This document shows, one piece after another, positions 33,969 through 41,364 of a stretch of DNA of 64,000 nt. This stretch comes from Nonomuraea thailandensis (GTDB lineage: Bacteria; Actinomycetota; Actinomycetes; Streptosporangiales; Streptosporangiaceae): NCBI RefSeq assembly GCF_024172165.1, contig NZ_JAMZEB010000002.1:9832501-9896500 (forward strand), given 5' to 3'. Numbering within the stretch: position 1 is the stretch's first letter; each line of letters starts with the position of its first letter. The notes under the pieces were generated by a model. It saw nothing but the letters and a program-made list of their open reading frames with translations, ran no database searches and had not been told where the DNA came from. The position numbers were made by a program, and so were the translations under genes.

Positions 33969-34349
33969 ATGATCGTACTGGGAGTGCTCCTGATCCTGCT
34001 CGCCGGCGCTGGTTTCGCTCTGGTCCTCACCGAGGAGAGCGCCAGGTACATCCTGTTCGGCTACACCTTCGAGCCCAATCAGGTGGAGATGTTCCTCGCG
34101 GGGGCGGCTGCCATGGCCGTCCTGCTGCTGGGCGTCTGGCTGCTGGGCTCGGGTTCGCGCAGGACCGCCAGGCAGCGCCGCCGGCTGCGCAGCGCCAGGG
34201 CCGAGGCCTCCGACCGGGTCGCCCGGCTGGAGGACGAGAAGCGGGACCTGGAGCGGAAGCTGGAGCGCGAGCACACGAACACGAGCGTGCACGCGCACAG
34301 CGACCACTCCGGTGACCGTCTCGTCGCCGGCAGCGACGAGCGCCGCTAG
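33969..34349 (+). CDS. Small two-helix membrane protein with cytosolic coiled coil
   Basis: 126 residues from ATG 33969, with AAGGGG 8 nt upstream. Two membrane helices (about 1-18 MIVLGVLLILLAGAGFALV and 45-63 FLAGAAAMAVLLLGVWLLG) flank a short loop. A charged segment RRTARQRRRLRSARAEASDRVARLEDEKRDLERKL then looks like a coiled coil. A histidine-rich tail follows (HTNTSVHAHSDHSGD). The function is unknown. ATG 33894 is in frame but would overlap the opposite gene. Its stop overlaps the stop of the convergent next gene by two bases. Confidence 0.7.
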   Translation: MIVLGVLLILLAGAGFALVLTEESARYILFGYTFEPNQVEMFLAGAAAMAVLLLGVWLLGSGSRRTARQRRRLRSARAEASDRVARLEDEKRDLERKLEREHTNTSVHAHSDHSGDRLVAGSDERR

Positions 34350-34774
34350 ACCGCGTCCGCGCTCTGGCGTGAGGGCATCAGCTTGCCCTCACGCCAGAGC
34401 GCGAACCCGGTGATCACCGCCCCCAGGCCCTCCCAGAGGCCGACGCCGAAGAACTTGCCCGGCGCCGCCCCCGTCAGCACCAGCGTGGTGAAGACCGCGA
34501 ACGTCACGAGCCTGAAAGGCACGGTCCAGCGGAAGAACGGGGTGTAGTCGTTCGAGGCGGCGAACAGGTAGTAGACGCCCATGTTCACGGCCGCCATCGA
34601 ACTGGCGGCCATATAGACCAGCGTGTAGTCCCCGGCGGGACGTACGTCGAGCACCTCGAAACCGAGCACGGCCAGCAGCGTGTCGGGCGAGATCAACCCG
34701 AGCAGGCCGAGCGCGAAGGCGAGGAAGCCGAAGACCGCGATGGTCCAGCCGGAGAGAGAACGCGGAAGACGCAC
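34346..34774 (-). CDS. Four-helix integral membrane protein of unknown function
   Basis: 142 residues from GTG 34774, with GGAAGGA 5 nt upstream. Hydrophobic segments are WTIAVFGFLAFALGLLGLI, VYMAASSMAAVNMGVYYLF, FRLVTFAVFTTLVLTGA and LWEGLGAVITGFAL. No catalytic motif is visible. An upstream extension to 34825 is open but lacks a ribosome site. The last 15 codons contain one arm of a 20-bp perfect hairpin, so coding sequence and terminator overlap. Confidence 0.7.
   Translation of the reverse strand: MRLPRSLSGWTIAVFGFLAFALGLLGLISPDTLLAVLGFEVLDVRPAGDYTLVYMAASSMAAVNMGVYYLFAASNDYTPFFRWTVPFRLVTFAVFTTLVLTGAAPGKFFGVGLWEGLGAVITGFALWREGKLMPSRQSADAV
34358..34403. terminator. 20-bp perfect hairpin inside a coding 3' end, bidirectional terminator candidate
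   Basis: Arms 34358-34377 and 34384-34403 are exact inverted copies with a 6-nt loop (TCAGCT). The structure lies just past the plus-strand stop at 34349 and within the last codons of the convergent minus-strand gene. No T-run follows, as is usual for high-GC actinobacteria. Confidence 0.65.
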
Positions 34775-34836
34775 AGAAATCCTTCCAAAGGGGGGTGTAC
34801 TCTGCGAGGCGATCTCATCATGCACCCGGAGGTCGC

Positions 34837-36738
34837 ATGTCCCCCACGCGTGGCCGCCCCATCGCGCTGAAACTTCTCATCCTCCTGCTCGTCCCGCTGC
34901 TGTCCCTGGTGGGCCTGTGGGCGTTCGCGGCCGGCCTGACCGGCGGCGCCGGCATGCGCCTGCTCGCGATCGACGACCTGGCGTCCAACCTGGCGCAGCC
35001 CTCGGAGAGGGTCAACATCGAGCTGCAGAACGAGCGGCTGGCCTCGGTGGAGTTCCTGGTGACCGGGCAGGGCGCGGACACCATGGCCGTGCAGCGCGGG
35101 CGGACCGACCGGGCCGTGAAGACCCTGCGCGCGCTGACCGGGAACCTGCGCGACCTGTCGCCGGAGATGAGCACGCAGCTCAACGCGCTGCACGTCAAGC
35201 TCGACCAGCTCGCCGACGTGCGCAAGGAGGTGGACGGCACGCTCGTCCCGCCGCTCGACGTCATCGACGGCTACAGCCAGGTCGTGGACGCCTCCTTCCG
35301 CATGTACGACGCCATGGTCCTGGTCCCCGACATGGCCCTCTACCAGCAGGCCCGCGCGGTGACCATGCTCGGCGAGGCCAAGGAGGTGCTCTCCAGGGAG
35401 CGGGCGCTGATCGCGATCGTGCTGGCCAGGGGCCGGGTCGAGCCGCGGGAGCGCGAGTCGTTCACGGGGATGGTGGCGACCAGGCGGCTGCTGTTCTCCC
35501 AGGCGCTGTCGCACCTCGACGGCGACCTGCGCGGGCCGTACGGCGAGCTCGCCGACTCGCCGGTCTACCAGGAGTTCCTGCGCGCCGAGGACGCCATTCA
35601 GGGGCAGGCGGCCGTCAACGGGCTGCCCGCGGGCGCGGCCACCTGGCCCATCGACGCCCAGAACCTGTGGGTCACCGTCGAGCACAACCAGAGCAAGGCC
35701 ACCCAGGGCATCGTGAGCCGGGTGACGCCGACCGCCATCGGCATGCTGGTCAAGATCGGCGTGGCGGGCGGCCTGGGCCTCATCGCCGTCGTCGCCTCGA
35801 TCCTGCTCTCGCTGCGCTTCCGCAGGCGCCTGGTCCGCGAGCTGGCCGCGCTGCGTGACGCGGCCACCGAGCTGGCCGAGGTGCGGCTGGCCGGGCTGGT
35901 CAAGCGGCTGCGCACCAACGCCGAGCCGCCGACGTCCGCCGAGGTGGCGCCGCTGGAGGTCAAGGCGCACACCTCCGAGGTGGCCGACATCGTCCGCGCC
36001 TTCAACGACGTGCAGTCCACGGCCGTCGAGGCCGCCGTCGACCAGGCCAGGCTGCGCCACGGCGTCAGCCAGGTCTTCGTGAACCTGGCCAGGCGCAACC
36101 AGTCGCTGCTGCACCGGCAGCTCCTGCAGCTCGACAGCATGGAGCGGGCCACGGAGGCGCCCGAGACGCTGGCGGACCTGTTCAAGCTCGACCACCTGAC
36201 CACGCGCATGCGCCGGCACGCCGAGAGCCTGATCATCCTGTCGGACCAGGCTCCCGGCCGCGGCTGGCGCAACCCGGTGCCGATCCTCGACGTGCTGCGC
36301 GCCGCCGTGGCCGAGGTCGAGGAGTACGAGCGGGTGGAGGTGATGCAGCCGCCGTCCGTCGCGCTGCTCGGCTCCGCGGTCACCGACGTGGCCCACCTGA
36401 TGGCCGAGCTGATCGAGAACGCCACCCTCTTCTCGCCGCCGCAGACCAGGGTGGACGTGCGCAGCTCCGCCACGCCGCACGGCCTGGTCGTCGAGGTGGA
36501 GGACCGCGGGCTCGGCCTGCCGCGCGCGGAGCTCGACGAGCTGAACGACCGGCTGGCCGACACCCCCGAGTTCGACCTGGCGCAGAGCGACCGGCTCGGC
36601 CTCTTCGTGGTCTCCAGGCTCGCGGCCAGGCACGGCATCAAGGTCGCCCTGGTGCCCTCGCCGTACGGCGGCCTGACCGCGACGGTGGCCCTGCCCGCGG
36701 CCCTGCTCGCCGACCAGCCCGCGCTGGCCGGCAGGTAG
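34837..36738 (+). CDS. NIT-domain sensor histidine kinase (CvnA-like)
   Basis: 633 residues. A membrane helix (13-35: LLILLLVPLLSLVGLWAFAAG) precedes an extracellular helical NIT (nitrate/nitrite-sensing-type) domain to about 305. A second helix (about 310-330: VGGLGLIAVVASILLSL region) and a HAMP-like linker follow. The helical region VNLARRNQSLLHRQLLQLDSMERATEAPETLADLFKLDHLTTRMRRHAE is typical of actinobacterial conservon kinases, and HATPase motifs are LMAELIENATLFSPP, VEDRGLGLP and LGLFVVSRLAARHGIKV. GGAGG 6 nt upstream supports ATG 34837. No roadblock, DUF742 or small GTPase genes follow, so it is an orphan of the conservon type. Confidence 0.9.
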   Translation: MSPTRGRPIALKLLILLLVPLLSLVGLWAFAAGLTGGAGMRLLAIDDLASNLAQPSERVNIELQNERLASVEFLVTGQGADTMAVQRGRTDRAVKTLRALTGNLRDLSPEMSTQLNALHVKLDQLADVRKEVDGTLVPPLDVIDGYSQVVDASFRMYDAMVLVPDMALYQQARAVTMLGEAKEVLSRERALIAIVLARGRVEPRERESFTGMVATRRLLFSQALSHLDGDLRGPYGELADSPVYQEFLRAEDAIQGQAAVNGLPAGAATWPIDAQNLWVTVEHNQSKATQGIVSRVTPTAIGMLVKIGVAGGLGLIAVVASILLSLRFRRRLVRELAALRDAATELAEVRLAGLVKRLRTNAEPPTSAEVAPLEVKAHTSEVADIVRAFNDVQSTAVEAAVDQARLRHGVSQVFVNLARRNQSLLHRQLLQLDSMERATEAPETLADLFKLDHLTTRMRRHAESLIILSDQAPGRGWRNPVPILDVLRAAVAEVEEYERVEVMQPPSVALLGSAVTDVAHLMAELIENATLFSPPQTRVDVRSSATPHGLVVEVEDRGLGLPRAELDELNDRLADTPEFDLAQSDRLGLFVVSRLAARHGIKVALVPSPYGGLTATVALPAALLADQPALAGR

Positions 36739-36787
36739 AGCCCTGGACCGCCCGGCCGGTCCCCCCGGCCGGCAGGCAGAGCCCTGG
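36726..36787. repeat. Duplicated gene end: two 21-bp copies 41 bp apart, one with the stop codon
   Basis: Copies at 36726-36746 and 36767-36787 differ by one base, which changes the TAG stop of the NIT kinase gene to CAG. The second copy is untranslated and lies just before the terminator palindrome. It repeats in miniature what is seen at 2541-2700. Confidence 0.8.
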
Positions 36788-36788
36788 G

Positions 36789-36824
36789 CGCCGTCTGTCC
36801 CGCGCCGGCGCGGGACAGACGGCG
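36789..36824. terminator. 36-bp perfect palindrome between convergent genes
   Basis: An uninterrupted palindrome centred on GCCGGC (36804-36809) lies between the NIT kinase stop (36738) and the convergent propeller gene stop (36826). A hairpin of up to 16 bp in either transcript makes a bidirectional terminator the simplest reading. Confidence 0.75.
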
Positions 36825-36825
36825 G

Positions 36826-37689
36826 TTAGGGCAGCACCTGCAGCAGGGCCTGCTTCCTGGCCTTGGCGGGCTCGGCGAGGCGCTGGACCTCCTTGCCCGC
36901 GCCGTCGAGCACGACCAGCGTGTTGTGCGTGGCGCCGCCGACCCGTACGACCAGCCGCCCGTCCTTCAGGTAGGTGGCGCCGAGCAGCCTGCCCTTCACG
37001 GCGGGCGCGCGCTTCTTGCCGGTCACCATGTCGAGCAGGACCGGCTTGAACGCCGCCGGCCAGCTCCCGTCGCCCAGCGTGGCGGGGTTGGCGGGCACCT
37101 CCACGACGGCGGTGCGGCCGTTCGGCGACAGGCTCTGCACGTGGGTGATCCACGTGACTCCCTTGGCCCTGGCCGCCTTGCCGGTCCTGACGTCGAGCCG
37201 GTAGAGGGCGTTCGCCTCGCCGGTGTAACCCGCGACGTACCGGCCGTCGGCCGACCAGGCGAGGTGGCACACGCCCGCCGACCTGCCCAGCTTGCGCGGC
37301 GCCGCGCTGCCGTCGGCCTTCACGGCCATGATCGTGTCACTGCCCTGGGTGTAGGCCACCTGCGTGGAGTCGGCGGACCACACCGGGGTCAGGCACGGCG
37401 TGCCGCCCTGGAGGCCGCTGACGAGCGTGGTGGTCCTGCTGCCGCTCCTCACCTGGAGCCGGCCGCTGGTCGTCACCCAGGCCGCCTTCCTGCCGTCGGG
37501 GGAGGCGGCGTACTGCGGCATGGAGCCGGGCTTGGCGATGGTGCTCCATTCGCCGCCGTCGTACCTGCTGAGCTGGTTGTCGGAGGCGCCGGCGTAGACG
37601 GCGGCTCCGGACAGCTCGGGTGCGGCGGCCGACGCGGGGAGCGAGGTGGTCAGGAGGACGCCGGCAGCTGCCGCAACGAGAATCTTCAT
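36826..37689 (-). CDS. Secreted PD40/TolB-like beta-propeller protein
   Basis: 287 residues with a signal peptide (MKILVAAAAGVLLTTSLPASAAAP). PD40-type blades are visible as YAASPDGRKAAWVTTSGRL, PVWSADSTQVAYTQGS, LAWSADGRYVAGYTGE and QSLSPNGRTAVVEV. These propellers bind proteins or peptidoglycan-related ligands; none can be assigned. It lies between convergent partner and MBL gene, on the same strand as the latter with a 25-bp gap. Confidence 0.8.
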   Translation of the reverse strand: MKILVAAAAGVLLTTSLPASAAAPELSGAAVYAGASDNQLSRYDGGEWSTIAKPGSMPQYAASPDGRKAAWVTTSGRLQVRSGSRTTTLVSGLQGGTPCLTPVWSADSTQVAYTQGSDTIMAVKADGSAAPRKLGRSAGVCHLAWSADGRYVAGYTGEANALYRLDVRTGKAARAKGVTWITHVQSLSPNGRTAVVEVPANPATLGDGSWPAAFKPVLLDMVTGKKRAPAVKGRLLGATYLKDGRLVVRVGGATHNTLVVLDGAGKEVQRLAEPAKARKQALLQVLP

Positions 37690-37714
37690 GGCACGACATG
37701 GTGCCCGAGTCTGA

Positions 37715-38455
37715 TCACAGACGCAGGAAAGGCTCGCTGAAGTGCGCGGTCGCCAGGATCGCCCGCTCGGCCCTGAGCCCGGCCAGCACCTCGGCCCTGG
37801 TGCGCGCGGCCGCCTCCTGGTCGTCGTCGTAGAGGTAGCGGACGGCCGGGTCGTCGAGCTGCACCGGGTGCAGGACCAGGTCGCCGGTCATGGCCACCTC
37901 GCCGACCCTGGCGATCTGGTGGCCCGGCGTGTGGCCGGGAGTGTGGTGCACGTGAACGCCGGGCGCCACCTCGGCGTCGCCCTCGACGACCTGGAGCTGG
38001 GCCTTGATCACCGTGATCACGTCGTCGAGCACCGGACCCCGGGCGGCGTCCAGATCGGCCCGCTGGATCACGTAGCGGGCGTTGCCGAACATCGGTCGGC
38101 CCTCGGCGACCGCGCCCGAGGCGTGGTCGCTGTGCAGGTGCGTCAGGACGACGGTGCCGATCTCGGCGGGCGCGACGCCCGCGGCGGCCAGCTCACCGGC
38201 CAGCGTGCCGGGAACGGGCGCCCAGCTCGACGCCGGGGAGTCCGTGCCGCCGATACCGGTGTCGACCAGCGTCAGCCGGTCCGCGGCGTCACGGATCAGG
38301 TAGCAGTGGAAGTGCAGGACCCACGGCTCGTCACGGAGCCCGGAGCCGGGGAACAGCTCGGCCGGCGGGCGGCGGATCGCCGCTCCCATGGGCCCGACGG
38401 CGTCGCAGAGCGGTGTCACCTCGACGCCGGACACGGTCATCGGTTGATGCGGCAT
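37715..38455 (-). CDS. MBL-fold metallo-hydrolase (lactonase-like)
   Basis: 246 residues. The HxHxDH motif is in VVLTHLHSDHASG, the next ligand His in VHHTPGHTPGHQ, the Asp in AMTGDLVLHP and the last His near ILATAHFSEP. HFHCYLIRDAADRLTLVDTGIGG at the N-terminus matches the AHL-lactonase/AttM-like branch that keeps its substrate loop. The substrate is unknown. ATG 38455 has GGCGGG directly before it; the internal ATG (MTVSG) is possible. Confidence 0.87.
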   Translation of the reverse strand: MPHQPMTVSGVEVTPLCDAVGPMGAAIRRPPAELFPGSGLRDEPWVLHFHCYLIRDAADRLTLVDTGIGGTDSPASSWAPVPGTLAGELAAAGVAPAEIGTVVLTHLHSDHASGAVAEGRPMFGNARYVIQRADLDAARGPVLDDVITVIKAQLQVVEGDAEVAPGVHVHHTPGHTPGHQIARVGEVAMTGDLVLHPVQLDDPAVRYLYDDDQEAAARTRAEVLAGLRAERAILATAHFSEPFLRL

Positions 38456-38478
38456 CCCGCCAGATTAGGCGGGCCGGG

Positions 38479-38619
38479 CTAGGCGGCGACAGGCTGGGCC
38501 GGAACGTACTCGTTCTCGAGGTCGGCGGCGTAGACGGCGCGGCGGCAGTTCGCGCACCGGTACATGATCGGGCCTTCGTCCAGCTCGTGGTGGCACCGCG
38601 GGCAGCTGACGGTCTTCAT
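38479..38619 (-). CDS. 46-residue zinc-ribbon protein
   Basis: A short frame with GGGGGAG 7 nt before ATG 38619, ending TAG at 38479-38481. The protein is MKTVSCPRCHHELDEGPIMY followed by RCANCRRAVYAADLENEY and VPAQPVAA. Two CxxC knuckles (Cys 6/9 and 23/26) are spaced as in a zinc ribbon. No membrane segment is present. The function is unknown; similar small ribbons bind nucleic acid or partner proteins. It was below the size of commonly listed frames, but ribosome site, Cys spacing and codon use all support it. Confidence 0.8.
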   Translation of the reverse strand: MKTVSCPRCHHELDEGPIMYRCANCRRAVYAADLENEYVPAQPVAA

Positions 38620-39038
38620 GATGGTGCTCCCCCAAGGAGATTTCTCTGTTTCGTCCCTATGGAACCCTCACCGAGTTGCAGGGACCCTGCATGCCACTTG
38701 ACACGATGACGCTGCACTGACGGGGGTTCTGTGCTGCTCGGCACACCGGGGCGAGGTAATTTTCCTCGCTGCACGTCGCCGAGAAGAACATTGTCACGCG
38801 CCGCACCCCGAAGACGTGGGAGAAGCGCCGATTACCGCCCCGGAATAGCCCAAGAGGGCTAGGCGTTGTATGGGTCGGACGGTGTGGTATCTTGCCACCA
38901 AGCGTCGAGCTCCAGCTCCGCTTGATCTTCCAAGTTCGGCCCCGGCCCTCCTTCTCGCGAGAGCCCGGCCACCTTTCCTTCATCACCCGCCGGTCCTCGT
39001 CCGAGGCTTCCGGCGCATCTCCCCCAGAGGGGCTCATC
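38620..39038. other. 419-bp intergenic region upstream of rho paralog
   Basis: It holds the ribosome site of the zinc-ribbon gene, a 15-nt hairpin TGCAGGG-A-CCCTGCA (38677-38691), a TTGACA (38698-38703) with no good -10 at the right distance, and the likely rho-paralog promoter at 38866-38893. The transcribed leader of the rho paralog would be about 140 nt and pyrimidine-rich. No further gene was found. Confidence 0.5.
38866..38893 (+). promoter_or_regulatory. Putative promoter of the rho paralog
   Basis: TTGTAT (38866-38871) and TATCTT (38888-38893) are separated by 16 bp, 145 bp before the start codon. Both hexamers keep the most conserved positions. Confidence 0.45.
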
Positions 39039-40151
39039 ATGTCTGTGCACACCATTCCTGAGCAGCGTGCCTCGGCACCGGTGCGTCAGGTGGCGGGACT
39101 CCTGGACGTGGGCGACAAGTCCGCCTTCATCCGGGCCGGCCACCTGGCGGGGCCGGGCGACGTACGCCTGACCCCCGAGAAGGTACGCCAGTGGGACCTG
39201 CGTCCCGGTGACCACGTCACCGCGTCCTTCGCCGGGAACAAGCTGGTCCGGGTCGAGTCGGTCAACGGCGCCACCTCGTGGCGCGACCGGCCCGCGTTCG
39301 ACCGGCTCACCCCCGTCCACCCGACCGAGCGGCTCACCATCGAGACGGAGTCGCTCAGCACGCGCGTCATCGACCTGTTCGCGCCCATCGGCAAGGGGCA
39401 GCGCGGCCTCATCGTGGCGCCGCCCAAGGCCGGCAAGACCATGGTCCTCCAGGCGCTGGCCGCCGGGATCGCCCGCAACCACCCCGAGGCGCACCTGATG
39501 GTCCTCCTGGTGGGCGAGCGGCCCGAGGAGGTCACCGAGATGCGCGCCACCATCGCGGGCGAGGTCTTCTCCTCGACCTTCGACCACCCGGACCGCGACC
39601 ACGCGGCCCTCGCCGAGCTGGCCATCGAGCGCGCCAAGCGCCTCGTGGAGTCGGGACGTGACGTGGTCTTGCTGCTGGACTCGCTGACGCGGCTGGGGCG
39701 GGCCTACAACAACCTCACGCCGCCCGGCGGGGGCCGTGTCCTCACGGGCGGCATCGACGCCCGGGCGCTCTACCCGCCCAAGCGCTTCTTCGGCGCCGCC
39801 CGCAACGTCGAGGGCGGCGGCTCCCTGACCATCCTCGCCACCGCCCTCGTGGACACGGGCTCGCGGATGGACAACAACCTGTACGAGGAGTTCAAGGGGA
39901 CGGGGAACATGGAACTGCACCTCGTCCGCGAGCTGGCGGAGCGCCGCCTCTTCCCCGCCGTGGACCTCGACGCCTCCGGGACCAGGCGCGAGGAGATCCT
40001 GATGCACTCGTCGGAGCAGCAGGTGGTGTGGCGGCTGCGCCGCATGCTGACCGCGCTGGAGAAGCAGCAGGGCCTGGAGATCCTCGTGGACAAGCTCCGC
40101 TCCACCCCCTCCAACGCCGCATTCCTCCTGGAAGCGGCCAACGCCGCCTGA
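39039..40151 (+). CDS. Short transcription termination factor Rho paralog
   Basis: 370 residues, against roughly 600-700 for the usual actinobacterial Rho; the N-terminal helical and basic insert domains are absent. A degenerate RNA-binding part (residues 12-90) is followed by the RecA-like ATPase: Walker A APPKAGKT, VGERPEEVTEM, Walker B VVLLLDSLTRLGRAYN, and the R/Q-loop region GGGRVLTGGIDARAL, KRFFGAARNVEGGGSLTI and EEFKGTGNMELHL. It should be an RNA-dependent hexameric translocase. The Asp before ERPEEV in ordinary Rho is Gly here. AGAGGGG 7 nt before ATG 39039 fixes the start. Confidence 0.88.
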   Translation: MSVHTIPEQRASAPVRQVAGLLDVGDKSAFIRAGHLAGPGDVRLTPEKVRQWDLRPGDHVTASFAGNKLVRVESVNGATSWRDRPAFDRLTPVHPTERLTIETESLSTRVIDLFAPIGKGQRGLIVAPPKAGKTMVLQALAAGIARNHPEAHLMVLLVGERPEEVTEMRATIAGEVFSSTFDHPDRDHAALAELAIERAKRLVESGRDVVLLLDSLTRLGRAYNNLTPPGGGRVLTGGIDARALYPPKRFFGAARNVEGGGSLTILATALVDTGSRMDNNLYEEFKGTGNMELHLVRELAERRLFPAVDLDASGTRREEILMHSSEQQVVWRLRRMLTALEKQQGLEILVDKLRSTPSNAAFLLEAANAA

Positions 40152-40179
40152 CCGGCGCCCGTGCACCACAATGGGCCCC

Positions 40180-41220
40180 ATGCTGGCTGACATCGTCGAC
40201 TACCTCATCTGCCCCGTGTGCCGCGCCGACCTGCGCCTGGCCGGGGCGACCGTGCGATGCGCCGGCAACCACACCTTCGACGTGGCCAAGCAGGGCTACG
40301 TGAGCCTTCTCACCGGCTCGGGACAGCCGGGCACCGCCGACACCTCCGAGATGGTGGCCGCCAGGGCGGCCTTCCTCGACAAGGGCCACTACGCCCCGCT
40401 GGCGGACGCGGTGGCCGAGGCCGTGCGGGCACATCTGGGGCCGGAGAACGTTCCAGCAAAACATGAGTCCTGCACCGAAACGAATGACGGCGCGGAGTTG
40501 AGGGCGTACCGTGGGACGGAAGTGGAGGCCGGTTCCGGCGCGGCGCCTGCGGGCGGCGAGCAGGGGCCGGAAGCCGTCGAGGGCCACCGCGCGGAGGGCA
40601 GGACCGCGCCGGTGATCATCGACGCGGGCGCGGGCACCGGGCACTACCTGGCGGCCGTGCTCGACACGGTCAACGATGGCATCGGGATGGCGTTCGATGT
40701 GTCGAAGCACGCTGTACGCCGGGCGGCGCGGGTGCATCCCAGGGCAGGGGCGTTCGTGGCCGACGTGTGGCGCCCGCTTCCGATCAGGAGCGGGGTGGCT
40801 GATGTGGTGATCGACGTTTTCGCGCCCAGGAACGGGCCCGAGTTCCGCCGCGTGCTGCGGCCGGGAGGGGCGGCGGTGGTCGTCACCCCCGCGCCCGAGC
40901 ATCTCAGCCCGCTCGTCGAGGAGCTCGGGCTGCTCTCCGTGGACGAGGAGAAAGAGCGCAGGGTGGCTCGGAGCCTGGAGGGGTTCGCCGAGACCGGGCG
41001 GCGCTCGATCGAGTTCGAGATGGAGCTGGAGCCCGGCGACATCGCCCAGGTCGTCGGGATGGGCCCCAGTGCGTGGCATCACCAGGCGAACACGCTCGAT
41101 CAGCGGATCGCCGCATTTGTCTCCCGAAATGTCGCGAAAAGACAGCAAAAAGTAGTAACGCACGCCGCGTTTCATCTGTCTATCTTCGAGCCGGCACACC
41201 GATCAAGATCTGTTCCTTGA
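40180..41220 (+). CDS. RlmA-like 23S rRNA (guanine-N1)-methyltransferase
   Basis: 346 residues. The N-terminal zinc site reads YLICPVCRADL..VRCAGNHTFD (CxxC...CxxxH), followed by VAKQGYVSLLTG, both RlmA hallmarks. The SAM motif is VIIDAGAGTGHYLAAVLD, with FDVSKHAVRRAAR and VIDVFAPRNGPEFRRVLRPGG. RlmA/TlrB enzymes methylate hairpin 35 of 23S rRNA, and TlrB-type ones give tylosin resistance. About 45 residues (90-137) of Glu/Gly/Ala-rich sequence interrupt the region before the SAM motif. ATG 40180 is chosen; ATG 40171 is in frame. Confidence 0.85.
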   Translation: MLADIVDYLICPVCRADLRLAGATVRCAGNHTFDVAKQGYVSLLTGSGQPGTADTSEMVAARAAFLDKGHYAPLADAVAEAVRAHLGPENVPAKHESCTETNDGAELRAYRGTEVEAGSGAAPAGGEQGPEAVEGHRAEGRTAPVIIDAGAGTGHYLAAVLDTVNDGIGMAFDVSKHAVRRAARVHPRAGAFVADVWRPLPIRSGVADVVIDVFAPRNGPEFRRVLRPGGAAVVVTPAPEHLSPLVEELGLLSVDEEKERRVARSLEGFAETGRRSIEFEMELEPGDIAQVVGMGPSAWHHQANTLDQRIAAFVSRNVAKRQQKVVTHAAFHLSIFEPAHRSRSVP

Positions 41221-41364
41221 CGGACATGAGCGACTGGTGTTACTGATGGGGCATTTAGTCCGAAATTCCCCCACATTCTCGGAGTATTTCCCCGGCACAG
41301 GCGCAATACTGGACGGCATCCCGGGCCCGGAGGCACGGGACATCAACGGGAGGGGGCGCGCCGG

